From positions 1,612,001 through 1,676,000 of the forward strand of contig WUJK01000006.1 of NCBI GenBank assembly GCA_011317545.1: a stretch of DNA of 64,000 bases, read 5' to 3'. A program made the translations under genes and the position numbers. The DNA is from Coniella vitis. Taxonomy: Eukaryota; Ascomycota; Sordariomycetes; Diaporthales; Schizoparmaceae. The notes below the pieces were generated by a model, which was not told the origin of the DNA, ran no database searches, and was given only the letters and a program-made list of their open reading frames with translations. Shown piece by piece: positions 33,044-45,200 of the stretch (its first letter is position 1; each line of letters starts with the position of its first letter).

Positions 33044-34681
33044 TCAATTCTCCCAGCTATATCTCTTGTTGGAGATTTGCGGAATGTGTACGATGTCGTT
33101 GCCGCCGCCCACGCGCTCTTTGCCAATCATAGAGAGGTTCTTCACAATCTGGGCCTGAATGCGCGCTTCTTCCTCGACGGTGAAGTTGCTTCCCAAACTA
33201 TCCACGGAAGGGCGTCGTTGCCGTGGTGGTTCGTTGTCCAAACACTTATGGGCATGTGCAGAATGCTCGCGAGTGAAGGTAGGATTCACGGGGTTTCGAT
33301 GAGGAAATGGGTTGTTGTCGTGGAGTAGCGGGTCTTGGTTGACGAGTGGGCTCGTGACATCGAGGGAAGATTTGGAAAAGGTACGGACCCGAGAGACTTC
33401 AGAAGGCACGCAGACGGATGGGACTGGTCGAGGCGCTTGTTGTTTGGTCTGAAACTGGCCAGGAACTGGCATCGAGAAGCCATTGGGTAAAGGGCCCAGG
33501 CACACGAAATTGGTGGAATCAATGGGCACCCGTTGGCTCTGAGTTGGAGAATGAGAGCCGCTGGGCGAGTAAGTAGGGGTGGGAGGCGGCAGCGATGTCG
33601 ATTCTGTGCGTGCGCCAGAGTCGGATCTGCTCATGCTTGGTACCGACGCTGGAGAATGTGGAGAGGTTGGTTGACATAGAGGGTTATCGGAACGCGCCGA
33701 GCTAGCTGAGTGCAATGAGTCTGCACTATATGGTTGGTCATCAGAGAATGGGTTCTTGGGTGAGGCCGTCCGCAGTGGCGAGGGTATGCTAGGGACTGGA
33801 ATATTGAAAGAATAGTATTCGTATGGCGAGGAAGGCGCTGTGTATGTAGAATAGGCGGATTGGGCATCCGAAGGACTGCGAGAGTGGACCGGAGGTGCAA
33901 TTGTTAACGGTGGTGGCGGGCCTGTACGTTTGCGATGCCAGGCTGCCTGAGTGCCGGTAGTGACCGGAGGCATTTCGAGTGCAAGCTTGTCGATGAGGCT
34001 TTCTCGGTCAGGACGTGCCGAGGGCTCGGACGTCCGATACTGCGTCGTCAAACTGACATACTGTTCCGACTTGATTGCGCGGAGCGAGCGGCGGGCGGCT
34101 GGCGCTGACTGTCTCGCAGATGTAGTGGAGAGCGGGAGCGGCCCGAGGACGTCAGCATCGCGACTCAAGCGCTCAAAAGGATCGATATCGGATTCGTCTT
34201 CAGCGCCAAAGAGGACCTTGCCGTCCCCAAACAAGCCGCCGTCTGGTTCTGCTGCTGAGCTTCGACGCTCTGTGGGCAGCTCAGCGAGCTTCGTGTCTGG
34301 TAGCTGTAGGGGCTCTAGGTTGACGTCGGAAAGAGTGAAATCGATGGTAGCGCTCAGGTTTGTCTTGGACTTGCGGCGCTTGGGAGACAGCACGGCGAGC
34401 ACGCGACCAAGCCTGTTGCGCGGCTGCCATGGCGCACTGCTAGCCACATCGTGCTTCATGGCATTCCCCACGTGTGAGCGGGGCCGGGCTGCTCTACTTG
34501 CTGCGCGTGGACGAAAGTAGAACCTGTAAAGGGCAGCGGCGGCTGCGAGACTGGCAACGAAGGCAATGGCAACCCCGATACCAATGACAGCGGCAAGGCT
34601 CAAGGACGGATGCGAGGATGAGCCAGACGTGCTGCTGTTGGATCGCTTTGTCGGCGGGAACGGGCTGGCCAGAGGCGCCAT
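33044..34681 (-). CDS. Single-pass membrane protein of unknown function
   Basis: Single exon; 545 aa from the ATG at 34681 (a GTG 17 codons upstream is the only longer option). The N-terminal about 30 residues are Ser/Pro/Thr-rich (SNSSTSGSSSHPS) and lead into one strong transmembrane helix, LSLAAVIGIGVAIAFVASLAAAAALYRFYF (about 32-60), followed by Arg-rich RPRAASRAARPRS, a clear cytoplasmic-side stop-transfer signal. The remaining about 480 residues are disordered, Ser/Pro-rich and without known domains, ending in a more ordered FTVEEEARIQAQIVKNLSMIGKERVGGGNDIVHIPQ segment. There is no cleavable signal peptide, so it is probably a type III anchored plasma-membrane or ER protein with a large cytosolic tail. 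The plan resembles small fungal wall-sensor or Mid2-like proteins in outline, but the luminal part is much too short; no function assigned. Confidence 0.8.
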   Translation of the reverse strand: MAPLASPFPPTKRSNSSTSGSSSHPSLSLAAVIGIGVAIAFVASLAAAAALYRFYFRPRAASRAARPRSHVGNAMKHDVASSAPWQPRNRLGRVLAVLSPKRRKSKTNLSATIDFTLSDVNLEPLQLPDTKLAELPTERRSSAAEPDGGLFGDGKVLFGAEDESDIDPFERLSRDADVLGPLPLSTTSARQSAPAARRSLRAIKSEQYVSLTTQYRTSEPSARPDRESLIDKLALEMPPVTTGTQAAWHRKRTGPPPPLTIAPPVHSRSPSDAQSAYSTYTAPSSPYEYYSFNIPVPSIPSPLRTASPKNPFSDDQPYSADSLHSASSARSDNPLCQPTSPHSPASVPSMSRSDSGARTESTSLPPPTPTYSPSGSHSPTQSQRVPIDSTNFVCLGPLPNGFSMPVPGQFQTKQQAPRPVPSVCVPSEVSRVRTFSKSSLDVTSPLVNQDPLLHDNNPFPHRNPVNPTFTREHSAHAHKCLDNEPPRQRRPSVDSLGSNFTVEEEARIQAQIVKNLSMIGKERVGGGNDIVHIPQISNKRYSWEN

Positions 34682-35487
34682 GGGATTGCTGCTGGTGAGG
34701 GCCGGGTTTCCGTTATAAAGCAGTCGTCCCACCTGGACTAGGCCTTTGCCGAAGGACAGGTCAATGGCAGGCTATTTGTTGGCAGGCCTAGACGAGATTG
34801 CCATGCCCCAATCAAAAAGGCCACAGTGTGGTGTCGAGCGGTGGATTTGCAGCTTGGCCCCGCTGCACACTTGGGCTCTCGATTGTGGGTGCAGAAGCGT
34901 GCCGTGGCCTCTGGTGTGAGAGATATGCACAAATAATAATAAGGCTGAGCTGGGTGGGTATGGAGCACGGGGCCGGGAGCACGCAATTGCCAGCGACCCA
35001 GACTGCCAGACAAAGGCCAAGGAGCTGTGGAAACGAGCAGCCGTCCGGGAAAGGCGAGGAAGTACTTGGGGTGCTGGGTCCTAAGTATGATTAGCCAAAG
35101 AGCGTGGGCTGGACTCGTAGACGGCGGGCTGCGAGTTTGTCTGTGTCTCTGCGGCGGGTCGTGATTTTTGGTTCCCGGGCTTGCCTCAACAGCGACAGAG
35201 CACGTGCAAAGGAGAAAGAAGGAGGAACGAAGGGCAGCAGGGGCTTTATTAGACGCGACAGGGGAAAAGCGACGGCGGGCGAGAAGGATTCAGATTGCTC
35301 AAGTGCCTGCTTACCGGTTTGTACGTACTAAGTACTATCTATGTATGCTTTGCGCGCACGCTCGAGCAGCGATGCCACCCCAATCGGTTGGGGGTCTCGG
35401 TGTAACCTGGGGCACATCAAAAGCTGCAAGGGCGGTTCAGGCGGGTTCAAGACAGTCCCGAGGCGTGCTGGGAAAGCGGGTGACAAG

Positions 35488-35577
35488 GCTGCTGGCTGCT
35501 GGCTGCTGGCTGGCTCTCTGGCTCTCTGGCTTCTGGCTTCTGGCTTCTGGCTTCTGCCTTCTCATCAGCCTCAGGCT
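35488..35577. repeat. Compound tandem repeat, GGCTGCT then GGCTTCT units
   Basis: About 90 bp: three GGCTGCT units, GGCTCTCT twice, then about four GGCTTCT units. It lies in gene-free DNA and looks like a minisatellite-type slippage product. Confidence 0.8.
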
Positions 35578-36833
35578 GTGTCGTCTTTGCTCTTGTCAAC
35601 ATTTCTCCTGTTTTATGCTGGCCCGTCTTTTGCTAGGCTTTCATGGTGTTCGGAAACCCGCGTCACCATCTCGTTTTCCCTTTGTCGCCAGCCGCACAAC
35701 AGCTCCGCGTGATGGCATGGGAAGGGCGCAGGAAACAAAGCGCGCAAATGGGAAATTGAGGGCAAACCGTATCGTCGAAAGAGGTGCGGCGGATCTGCTA
35801 CGAGTAATTAGAGGAAGTAAGCCGTGGGTGGACCCCAGCTAAGCCTGCCAAGCAAAGCGGGCGTGGGACCAGCCACTGACTGCCCCTAGCTGCCGCTAAC
35901 TGTCACTGGCGGCTGCTCCTGGCCTTCTAGCACAGTGTGTACCATAGCACCGTGTGCTACCAGTACTACTGCGGCTGCGTGGCTGCTGGACCCCACCCCT
36001 ACCCCACGCTTCCGGGGGGCTCTACTATCGACCTAGGTAGGCATGTATGACATAGTACAATAGTACACTGTCGTCCTTGCTGTGCTGCACAAGCATCATC
36101 TCATCTCAACCCAGTCTGCTCCTGTCAAATCGTTGACTGCCGGCACCGACGCGGACGCCGCCCTCCCTGCCACCGCACCACACACCGCACCACACCATCA
36201 CACCAAACCCCATGCTGCCAATCGACCTGCGCGACATGTGGGTGATGCCCATGACGCCAGACAGCCTGCCTGGCCGCCCGTCATTTGTTCGTTGAGTGTG
36301 CGCTGGCACTCTTTCTCACTATACATGATAGGTACACTACAAACAAGCACGCTTTTCATGTCTCGGTCCCAGACGTCGCACTCGCCGCACTGCTACATGG
36401 CTCGCTGCCGCGCACCCTCTTGAAACTGCACCTACATCCCCTAATTTGCGTCAGGCTCGCCCGCCGTACTGAGTTATATGTGTGCGCCAGCCTAAATGCC
36501 CCAGGGGGTTCGACAGCGACGTCCCGTTATCCGGCTTATGTCGACGCAACGCGACGCCCGCACCACCGATCTAGGCCCTTCAGCCAGGCTGTGGAGTCCT
36601 GTCCATAGTACTATGGCCACAAGGAGGATTACATACACGTCCAGACCTTTTCGAATTCCCCTTCTGCCGTGTATCAAAAGGGCCCCTCCGTCAAAACACA
36701 AGAAAAAGGATGCCGATCCCTGCTAGGCCATGCGCAACGGTGGTCGTGCCCTCTTTCTTGTCTTTTTGCTGCTCCAAATGGGGGGGGGAGCAGCTGGCGC
36801 ACAAAGAATTCATCGAAAGCTCACACTACATAG

Positions 36834-36858
36834 TATGTACTAGGTACATAGTCAGATA
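36834..36858. repeat. Cluster of TACATAGTA-type words
   Basis: Two ACATAGT words flank GTATGTACTAGGTAC, giving a nested inverted-repeat pattern of the dispersed palindrome family. Confidence 0.6.
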
Positions 36859-38494
36859 GTGAACCATCCGGGTTCCGGAAAAAAACGACAAGGACGGGTA
36901 AAATGGACAAGGGGGCCAAGGCAGGAAGGGCATGGCAGCCAACCAAGCGCGCTCAGGCTTTCTGGCACAAGCTGCCGCGCCTATTGGCTGCAGAGCGCAT
37001 TGTCATCACTTCATTCGCTTGTCCTGCTGACTAGGACTTATCCCGCTTCTAGTAAGCTACCCTCCTCTACGCTCCGGCTCCAGTGTGCATATTCTTCTTT
37101 TGCTTCTAGAAGATTGCTGCGCTGACCACCTTGCTCCATTGGTAAGCCCCGTGGGGCGTCCTCTCCTTCTCCCTTCTCCCTTTCCTCTGCCTTGCTGACC
37201 TCCTACATGGCCCTGCGTTTCGCAAGAAACATGATGTTTGACGGGCTTAAACGGTGGTTACTTATGTAGTCGTGGTCGCCGTGGAGGTTGCTGCTCGGGG
37301 TCCCCGACTGGGCTCCCGTCCGATGATATTTGCCAAATAAGTCACTATCGATGGGCAAGCGTCGTCCTATGATGTATATCCTGTTTTGACAGTCAGTAAG
37401 CCAGACTTGGCAGTATCCTATATGCTGTTCGCAAGTTCTTGGCGCCCTTTGGGCGTGGTATTTTGTTGCTCAATAGATTCTTCTGCTCAGGAATGACGGC
37501 CCAATCAAGTGCAGTCCACGGTGAAAAGGGGCTGCAAGGTAGATTGGTGGTGTGGTTCAGATGTGCTCTCACTCGATAAGGCATCTAATCATACAAGCCA
37601 TCCTATGTTCACTGCAAGGCATCAAGGCTGCTTGCTGGTTCTCTGGTCACTTCCCAGAATCCCTTATGTGGATGAGCATGTCTAGGTCTCCTCCATCCCA
37701 TGCATCCCTCTATCGCAACAACATTAGCCTGGCATAAAAGTAAGCATGCTGTGGGAAAAGGCGTCAAGATGTCGACTTCCTAAACGCCCAGCCACCAAGA
37801 GAGACTGTCACGCTCACCATGTGGAGAAAATCTCCAGCAAGCTGGTGTGCTTACTGCTCTGTTTCTTCTTAATCCGGTCGGTCCCTGGCTTCAGAGAGCG
37901 TACTCGATAATGCGTGATATGATCGCTACGATACGAGTCTTGCCATATCATCAGTCACTAGTGATCAGCTCATTTTGAGGGGGGCGTTGATGCTATAAGT
38001 AATGGTCTGGTCAGGTGAAATTCGTCTTGAATGCCATTCGAGTGAATACATGATTTTCCAAGTTATAGTGATCCTGTATACCATATCAATCTCGTCAGTG
38101 ACTAGAATACCGGTGACTCCAGCAGAATGAACGCCGTATTAGTAACATCATATCACTACTAGAATGTTATTCAGGTGTACTCTAGGCTGCAATAACAAAC
38201 AGTCACAGGGAGATTTTGTTGCCGTTGCAAAATGTGACTGACTGTGCAGATCACGATCCAAGCTGCTTTCAAAGAACGCTGTGACAAGAGTAGACATTGC
38301 CTATATAATAACCTAGATTTCGACTTCATAAAAGGGTGAGGTACAAGATGCGTTATTGGAAGCTTTTGGCCCCTCCAGCCTTGGTAGTATCAACAAGAAC
38401 ACGCGTGCAGACATCCCCAACATTTAGTTGTGCTGTTAGCTGGAGCAGTAGATTTGCCAACATCTTTGCCCGAGCACGCATTCAACGGGTAGCA

Positions 38495-39313
38495 ATGTCC
38501 TACCAACAATCCGCGGCCGGTTCTTCTTCAAGTACCCAGCCAGCCCAAACAGAGCACAATTCGGAAGCCCCGCAGATTGAAGGCCTGCCACTGAACCCTG
38601 TATACAAGGCTCAACTCGATCGGATGCCGATTCTGTATTCAGCACCGTTCATCTCTGAACCGTCTGTGCAATGCCGTCAGCTATGTGAACAGAGTATCAG
38701 AGTACAACGAAGATATTGGGACGAGGAACAACTTGGAAGACACAATCCCCCAAAACAGCAAATCAGAAAGACTCTCATGCGCGGTTTGGACCTGTTGAAC
38801 CTGCACGCCAAACTCAGCGAGCCGGGTCAAAGGAATATGGTGTTCTCAATCAATGTACTGGACATCATGAATTACCTAGACGGAACACCAGGCTTTGTTC
38901 AATTGTTCGCCTTCCGATCTCTGACGTTTTTAATACGCCGCGCCGCGCCTTTACCGACCCAATCTGAATTACAGTGAGTACTTGACGCTTGTCACCCTTA
39001 GCAACGATATGTTTGACAAGCCTCCTTCTTCTTGTCTTCTAACTTCCCCTACAGGATCTCAGCGGCAGACATTTGCCGAATCATCATGTGCGTCATGGAA
39101 AGCAAGTGCGTATCCAAGCAAAATCATTACCAGTGGCTTGAGCCCGTGGATGGGACGTGCCGAGCTGTGTACTTCTTGGATAGCCAGGGTCGATTTGCGC
39201 AGAGAGCGAGAAAGGATTGCATTGAATGGGCCTTCTCGAGGGTCCTAGAGGAGAATCTGCTGTCGGACTTGCAAAACTTGATTGCTCACGCGAGTGGGAT
39301 GCCATATGCATAG
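38495..39313 (+). CDS. Unknown protein, two exons
   Basis: Exon 1 38495-38973 and exon 2 39055-39313; 81-nt intron GTGAGT...CCCCTACAG splits a CAG codon and the join reads SELQ-ISAADICRIIMCVMESK. 245 aa from MSYQQSAAG; the frame is open 53 codons further upstream, with another ATG at 38348, so the start is uncertain. The N-terminal about 40 residues are Ser/Gln-rich; the rest looks folded and mostly helical (FSINVLDIMNYLDGTPGFVQLFAFRSLTFLIRR; ARKDCIEWAFSRVLEENLLSDLQNLI) with a short central strand region (QWLEPVDGTCRAVYFLD). No signal peptide, no metal-binding pattern, and no family I can name. A TACCTAGGTA palindrome sits 14 bp after the stop. Confidence 0.7.
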
Positions 39314-39740
39314 CGCATCTTCACGGTACCTAGGTAGGTAAGTACTCGCCGCCTATGGCTATTTGAATTTAGCTCCCAAGGCAAGTACTACTCAAGATAT
39401 TGATAGTGGTAGTTCTGTGAGTACCTACCTGCCTGCCTACTTGGGTGTTTTTTCGGCACTTGAGATTAGGATCACAACTGACTCCTGCCATGTTAGAATT
39501 CCAGATGTACACAACCCCGAGGAAGTAGCCATGAACGGTCAAAGGGGGTCGGTCTTGGTATCTTAGCCAGCCTCCATCTCCCGTCGTCATCTACCTGCCT
39601 TGGATATATCGGAATCTGCTATAGCAGCCATCATCGAACATAGCCCCATCTGCTTCAGAGCTCACTTCACAAGACCATTCGTTCTCATCCACCAAAAAGA
39701 AGCAGAATCAAACCGTTACAAATCATCTTCTCCGCCCACA
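39314..39740. promoter_or_regulatory. Upstream region of the 93-residue gene
   Basis: About 430 bp; holds a TACCTAGGTA palindrome at 39327-39336 and a CTACCTGCCTGCCTAC repeat at about 39424, then a pyrimidine-rich leader with CACAATGG context at the start codon. Confidence 0.5.
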
Positions 39741-40022
39741 ATGGCCAGCGAATACAACCTCGTGCACTTGATCCCTTTCAAAAAGAAGAGTGATCTGGGA
39801 CGCGCGCATTTCTGCGACTTTATTGACGTTGTCAATCCCAGCTATGACGATTTCGAGCCGTCTGAGGACTACACACAGCGAGGCATGACCTATCTCGACA
39901 TGGCCAACTTCAAATGGTTATTAAAGCGAAGCGCCACATGGGGCTACTGGACTATTGATGCCGAGGACATGGATGAAGCTATCGACTGGGCTTGCGATGA
40001 GCCATTGTTTGCGGACCCTTAG
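39741..40022 (+). CDS. Small unknown protein, 93 aa
   Basis: Intron-less. The ATG lies in good context (CACAATGGC). Sequence is hydrophilic and acidic with aromatic residues: NLVHLIPFKKKSDLGRAHF, DVVNPSYDDFEPSEDY, FKWLLKRSATWGYWTIDAEDMDEAIDWACDEP. Only one cysteine, no signal peptide and no membrane segment, so it is unlikely to be a secreted effector. Composition (Trp, Tyr, paired Asp/Glu) and lack of stop codons look like real coding sequence, and it runs in the same direction as the preceding gene with a separate upstream region. I do not recognise a family. Confidence 0.6.
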   Translation: MASEYNLVHLIPFKKKSDLGRAHFCDFIDVVNPSYDDFEPSEDYTQRGMTYLDMANFKWLLKRSATWGYWTIDAEDMDEAIDWACDEPLFADP

Positions 40023-42269
40023 TGCGAGGTTGTGAGCTTCGGATCTGTTATGTTGTGCATTTATGCAGAAGGCTTTGACCAGCTACAGTACGTTGACGAG
40101 GCTGGTACTCCATCTTAACCCATGTTCATATGTTTTATGAGAAGTGAATATGCGTTGAGATGTTGGATCGAAACTAACCGAGCCGTGGCAATAACAGACT
40201 CTCAACAAACGACGTCATGAAGATATTGAGTAGCGTGATGACCAAAGACCGAAAATATGGCTCATTGAGAAGTAGAAGACTTGTTGAGTCGTGCACCGGC
40301 ACAGCCATATGTTCTCGCCGTGTATCTGCGGATGGAGCGATCAAGAATCGTCCAAGCCAACGTCCGGACACAGAGGATGGTTTACCTCTGCAGTGGGCTG
40401 TCGTACCGACAAGGCCAATTACATTCCGCACACCCATGTCATCGACAGCTTTTGACACTTCAGACACAAGGTGGCTATTGATCCCAGTTTTCTTTGTGAT
40501 GCTCAGTGATCCAAAGATAATGTGTCTTATTCTAATTGCGCTCCCATAAACAGCCCGTTGCCGCTCTGCAAATTCGGGATGGACAGCAACAGACAGATTG
40601 CTCCAAAAGATAACAAAAAGCCTTGGGTTACCAAGTCCAAATACCATTGTCGAGTCCTTTGAATTACGACGGTATGATACCTTAACTTATGGAAGCGTGG
40701 CTACACCATGTTCGAACTCGGTCGGTGTAGCTATGGTAGCATGGTCTGAAGAAACTTGAGGAGGTGTTGATCTTTCGGGGACGGTCAGCCGTCGTTACTG
40801 CAGCGTGAGACCTGATTTCTGTACTCTTTTGAAGAGCTTAAAAGTTGTGATTCTTCGAATAGCGGATTTAATACTTGAGTAGCAGATAATACAGTTCTAT
40901 CATTGTCCAAGCTTCCTATCAAACCGTAACAGCTGTCTCTAGGTGGTTCTCTTCTAGGACAACAGGCAGTACTACAATACTGACAGGAAATTCGCATTCT
41001 ACTGCGCGACAAACGCTCGATGTATTTACCGTATATACGAACCCAACGCTGTCTTTATCCTTCATCATGCTCTAGTAGGATTATTAGATGTCACGGGAGA
41101 GTGCATGGAGCATGTCAGGAAGGATGAACTGCATCTTGTTGATTGTGAACCGAGGCAGAATGGACAGGATCATGTTATAATTCAGTACGTTTCTTTTTTG
41201 TTCTTCTAGCAGGCCAGTGTCCAAGTAACAGTACCACTTCAAAAGGCGTCTTGAGATGTGGAAAGCTTGCGTAAGGGTAGTTTACAGCACATAGGTATAC
41301 TAAAACCGACCAAATCTAATTATAGTGAATTCGAGGATAGTCTCGTAGACGACCATACTTTCCACCTCTCTCTTCTCTCTCTTTCTCTGTTAATCTCTTC
41401 AATGTCGAAACTTGACAGGTTATTCTCTCCATGCCAACCTCCATCACAGTGGAGGGGGCTACTTCTAACCCAACCTCAATCTCTCTCCTTTGCCATATTC
41501 GTCGTACATGCTGCTGGCACGTACTCCGTTCTGCTAGATTACATACACTCTTGCGCTGCGATGCGCCTACTATGCTAAGTACACATCCCAACTCACGCAG
41601 GCCGTGGCAGCGTTGCACTTCCCTTCTCTTGCAACACCACCACCCTCCATCTGACATCATCATTGGCGACGAATGAGCTGGCGGGTACAAGGCGCTGGCT
41701 GTCCTGGCGCAAGATTACGCAGCCCAAGCCGAGTTATCGTACCCATGAGTTCTCGATACGTCTTCCTCGGTGCCTACATCAGCGTGTTGTATTTTCCGAT
41801 GTCACTGCGGGTTACAGGCGGACGGGGTACTGCTGGTTGTTGGGAGATGATGAGGTCCATCACAGTGACGCGTGCCACCTGGAGTCAACAGTTGCAATCT
41901 GATTGAACAATGTGAAGAAAGGACGAGCCTGCGACTGGTTGTTTGCCCTGGAGAGATGCATTGCCCGGCAACCTGGGTATGCCCTCGGTGTTGTGTATGA
42001 TTATATGATGTCGTCAGCGACACGTTGGCTGACGGGGTTCTAGTCGAATTGAAGGTCTCACGGCGCATGATGTAGAACAACAAGAGTTGTATCATCACGC
42101 TTCACGCCCTAAGTGCTTCTAGTAAAACATGATGGTGGTTGTAATCATTAGACTATGATGAATCGAGGACAGAACTTTCAAACAAACGTTTAGTTGCGAC
42201 ATTCGAGCTTAGAGACTCAGAGGCACTCGCTCCAAGTACAAAGAGACACGTTGATCATGTTGCATCAAT
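40023..42269. other. Gene-free stretch
   Basis: About 2.2 kb. An overlapping pair of open frames at 40174-40647 (minus, 157 codons) and 40217-40549 (plus, 110 codons) matches nothing I know and may be chance or a decayed gene. CT-rich microsatellite at 41365-41400. The right end is the 3' flank of the F-box gene. Confidence 0.5.
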
Positions 42270-45200
42270 TCAGTAACGAGCAACATCTTTTCCCTTGCCG
42301 CTGGATTCCAACGGAGGGAAGCTGTCAGACTCAATGTAGAGCTCAGGGTTCTCAGATCGCTTGCGAAGCTCCTCTTCTTCCAAACTTAACCTTAGCGCTA
42401 GCGCCAGATCATCGTCAATGTCTTCGCCAATAGCAGGCGACGACATGTCTCCCCAAGACTGGTCAGAAGGCCTTGCACCGGGTGGAAGAGGCGTATGGGC
42501 TTGACTAGAGCTGGCGGAAGCCGGCACGAACCGTTTGTTCTTTCGAGCTTTGTGCACAACGGTATAGCCGAGATCAGTAGAGCCGTTCCCTTGGGGTGAC
42601 TGGACCAAGTCGTTCTCATTTTCCATAAGCGAGAGTCGGAGTGCACGCTGGAGCTGTTCCTCGAAATCGTTGTCATTGCTAGCAGTGCCATCTCCTGGGA
42701 CCGCGCAGACTGCCGCCGAAGGACTTTGCCCAGATATGCTGAGTTCAGGTGTCACGGTATCCAGACTATCCGAGAATGAAGTTGCTTCTCCGAAATCAGC
42801 AGCGGACCCAGTATCGCTGGCACTGGTGCGACGCAACTCGTCATTGAAGAAGGCCTCTTCAGAAATCATCTGGGCATATCTAATGGATTCCTCCTCCGTC
42901 AAGTCGCCAAGGCCTACACCGAAGCGGCTGCGCAGTCTCGCCTGTTCACGAGCCATGTGCTCTTCTTCGTGGCGTAGCTCAGCCTCCTCCGCAGCAATAT
43001 AGCCCTTGACAGCATCGCCCTGACGACGGCTGGCTAAACGACCGTGGACATCCGAGTGACGAGTGCGCCTCTTCCTTCCTGTGGACGGAGCCGCAGAGCT
43101 GTATGTCCAGTACCGGATAAAAGTACCAAAGCACAACACGCCTCTCAAAGACGTCGCATCCGGATCAAGGAATATAGCCGGACAAGCCGAGTAATCGGCG
43201 AGCCGCAGGGTCGGATTGGCATTCACTATGTGACGAGGTGCCCGGCCCGACGACTTTGTGCAGAGGGTGCGAATAGGTTCCGATGTAGACACCAAAGGAT
43301 CCCAGGCCTGGACCAGGCCATCGCTGCCTCCGACGACCAGGTATAGCGCCGAAATAGCCAAGCTTGTGATATCAGGTGACTCAGTCTGAACTGCAAAGAC
43401 TGGCTCAATGAAATCTGATGATTCGTCCCGTATATTCCAAAGAACAACCTTTCCGTGGTCGGTGCCGATCGCTACAAAACGGGCTCTGCGCCCCGGTATG
43501 TCTCCCGTGTTCTGATGTGCGGCCGGTGTAGAAGTACCATTTTTCAGTAAGGTATACTCGTCGTCTAATGGATCCTCAAAAGGAGCAACGGCAGCGTGCA
43601 GGCTATTGTCCATGGCAGTTGTCGTGATATCGGCCCTGCCCAACTTCTTCAACGACAGAGTTGACACGCGCCACTGTCCAGCATCAGCGGTAGCAGGCAA
43701 GGCGTCAGTCTCACCCGCAACTTCTGAATCGGCAATGATGGATCCAACGTTGTCAAGTAGCACATCAGGAGCAAGGGCTGATGAAATGGTACCCGGAGCC
43801 TGAGAAGTGGATCCTGCGTCGACATCGACGATACCGTCACTACTGGGAACAATTCTGGTATAGCGTAGAGCCTCGGCATGACTGCCCTCCTCCTGGAAAC
43901 ACCGGAATATGAGCACAATCTCCTGAGCGAAATCGACTTCAACCCGTCGCCGCATGTCCCATCCTTCACAGACCCTTCTGAAGTGAGCTGGGTCGTAGCG
44001 AAAGAACTTCTCGATCTCGCGAGCCTCTGCAACGAGTTGTCCTTTACTTAGTCTCATAGCTTCAGAAGGAGACCGTGGAGAGTAGCCACCCCGCACTGCA
44101 TTTTTGTCCATCTCGTCGGGACGAGCTTGGCGGCGGGTCGATTCAATGAGCTGCCAATACACAGAGCGGCCGGTTAACCAAGCAGCCTTCGTAGTGTCCA
44201 ATTCCTTCCTCAATGCTTCAGTAGGAGGCGTCGGTGTCGTTGTTAATACAAAACATTCCCCGAGCGCATTGACAGCACATGCCCAGATCCTGCCGAGCGC
44301 CCTGCGCCTGAAATTGTAGCTCTCATCAACCTTGAGTGCTACGATGGGCACACCAGGGCTGAGTACCCAACGAGCAGTCATATCTCCTGCTTTGTACTGC
44401 GGACCTTTGGAGTCATGACCAAGTGCGTACGCTGTGACAACACCAAGCGTCGAGCCGGTGAGCATTCCAACCACATTTTGGGTCATTGATGGTACCGTGG
44501 AAGACTTGGCAATCCAGACACTGCAAATTGACTCGAGCAGTTCCGGAATTTTGGGGACTTCAGGGCTCATGTCGATGATGGCGCTACTTGAAGCACCCAA
44601 ATACCTTCCACGCAGCTCATTGGTCCCGCGGAAGTAGGGACGACCTCCAGGAAAGCCTTCACCACCGATCATGCCATAAGGCTGACTCAGATCCATGACA
44701 TTGTATACTGCAGCAGGGCCTTCTGCGAGACCAAAGGGCTGCAGGTTGGGAAACAGCTCATCTAGCTGGGCAAACGCAAATGGATCGTCAAGACCCCATT
44801 TCTCAATCTTTCCAGTAGAGGGGTCGCTAACAGTAGATACGCATAAATCGGTTGTACCGACAATGACCTTGGGTCCCTTCTTTGACGAGTCGAAGACGGC
44901 GTGAATATTGCTCACCATCCAAGGAAGCTTCGAATTGTAGGTCAGCACAGCGCTAGCCTTTTTGGCAGAGTGGGAGCGCAACGAGGAGCCAATGCCGCCT
45001 GAGCTTGCCCCAGGCTTTCCCCGCGCAACGCTCCGAAGGAGACGAGTTCGTAGTAAATACTCACTGCGCCATGACGCCAAGGCTGTCAGACGAGTGAAGT
45101 ATCGGAATTCCGATCGCACGATATTATCATCTTCGCTTCCATCTGTCTGCTGAGTTATTTTGCCACTTGCGGATTTAAGCGCCTCTTGGCCAGGAAAATA

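Larger units (their letters stand above)
34682..38494. other. Long gene-free stretch
   Basis: About 3.8 kb. Left part is the promoter of the membrane-protein gene. A compound tandem repeat of GGCTGCT/GGCTTCT-like units lies at about 35488-35577. TACTATGTA-type words cluster near 35320, 36050, 36604 and 36834-36858, and GACCTAGGTAG at 36030. Open frames here (for example 35168-35842, 36082-36423) are composition artefacts with no motifs or plausible splice partners. The last 160 bp may be leader of the next gene. Confidence 0.55.

Noticed and set aside
35168..35842. 224-codon plus-strand gene
   Set aside because: Hydrophobic LLASGFWL-type sequence is a translation of the tandem repeat; no start context or homology.
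40174..40647. 157-codon minus-strand gene
   Set aside because: Overlapped by a similar-length plus-strand frame, no ATG-led family match and no splice partners; could be a relic but nothing supports a call.
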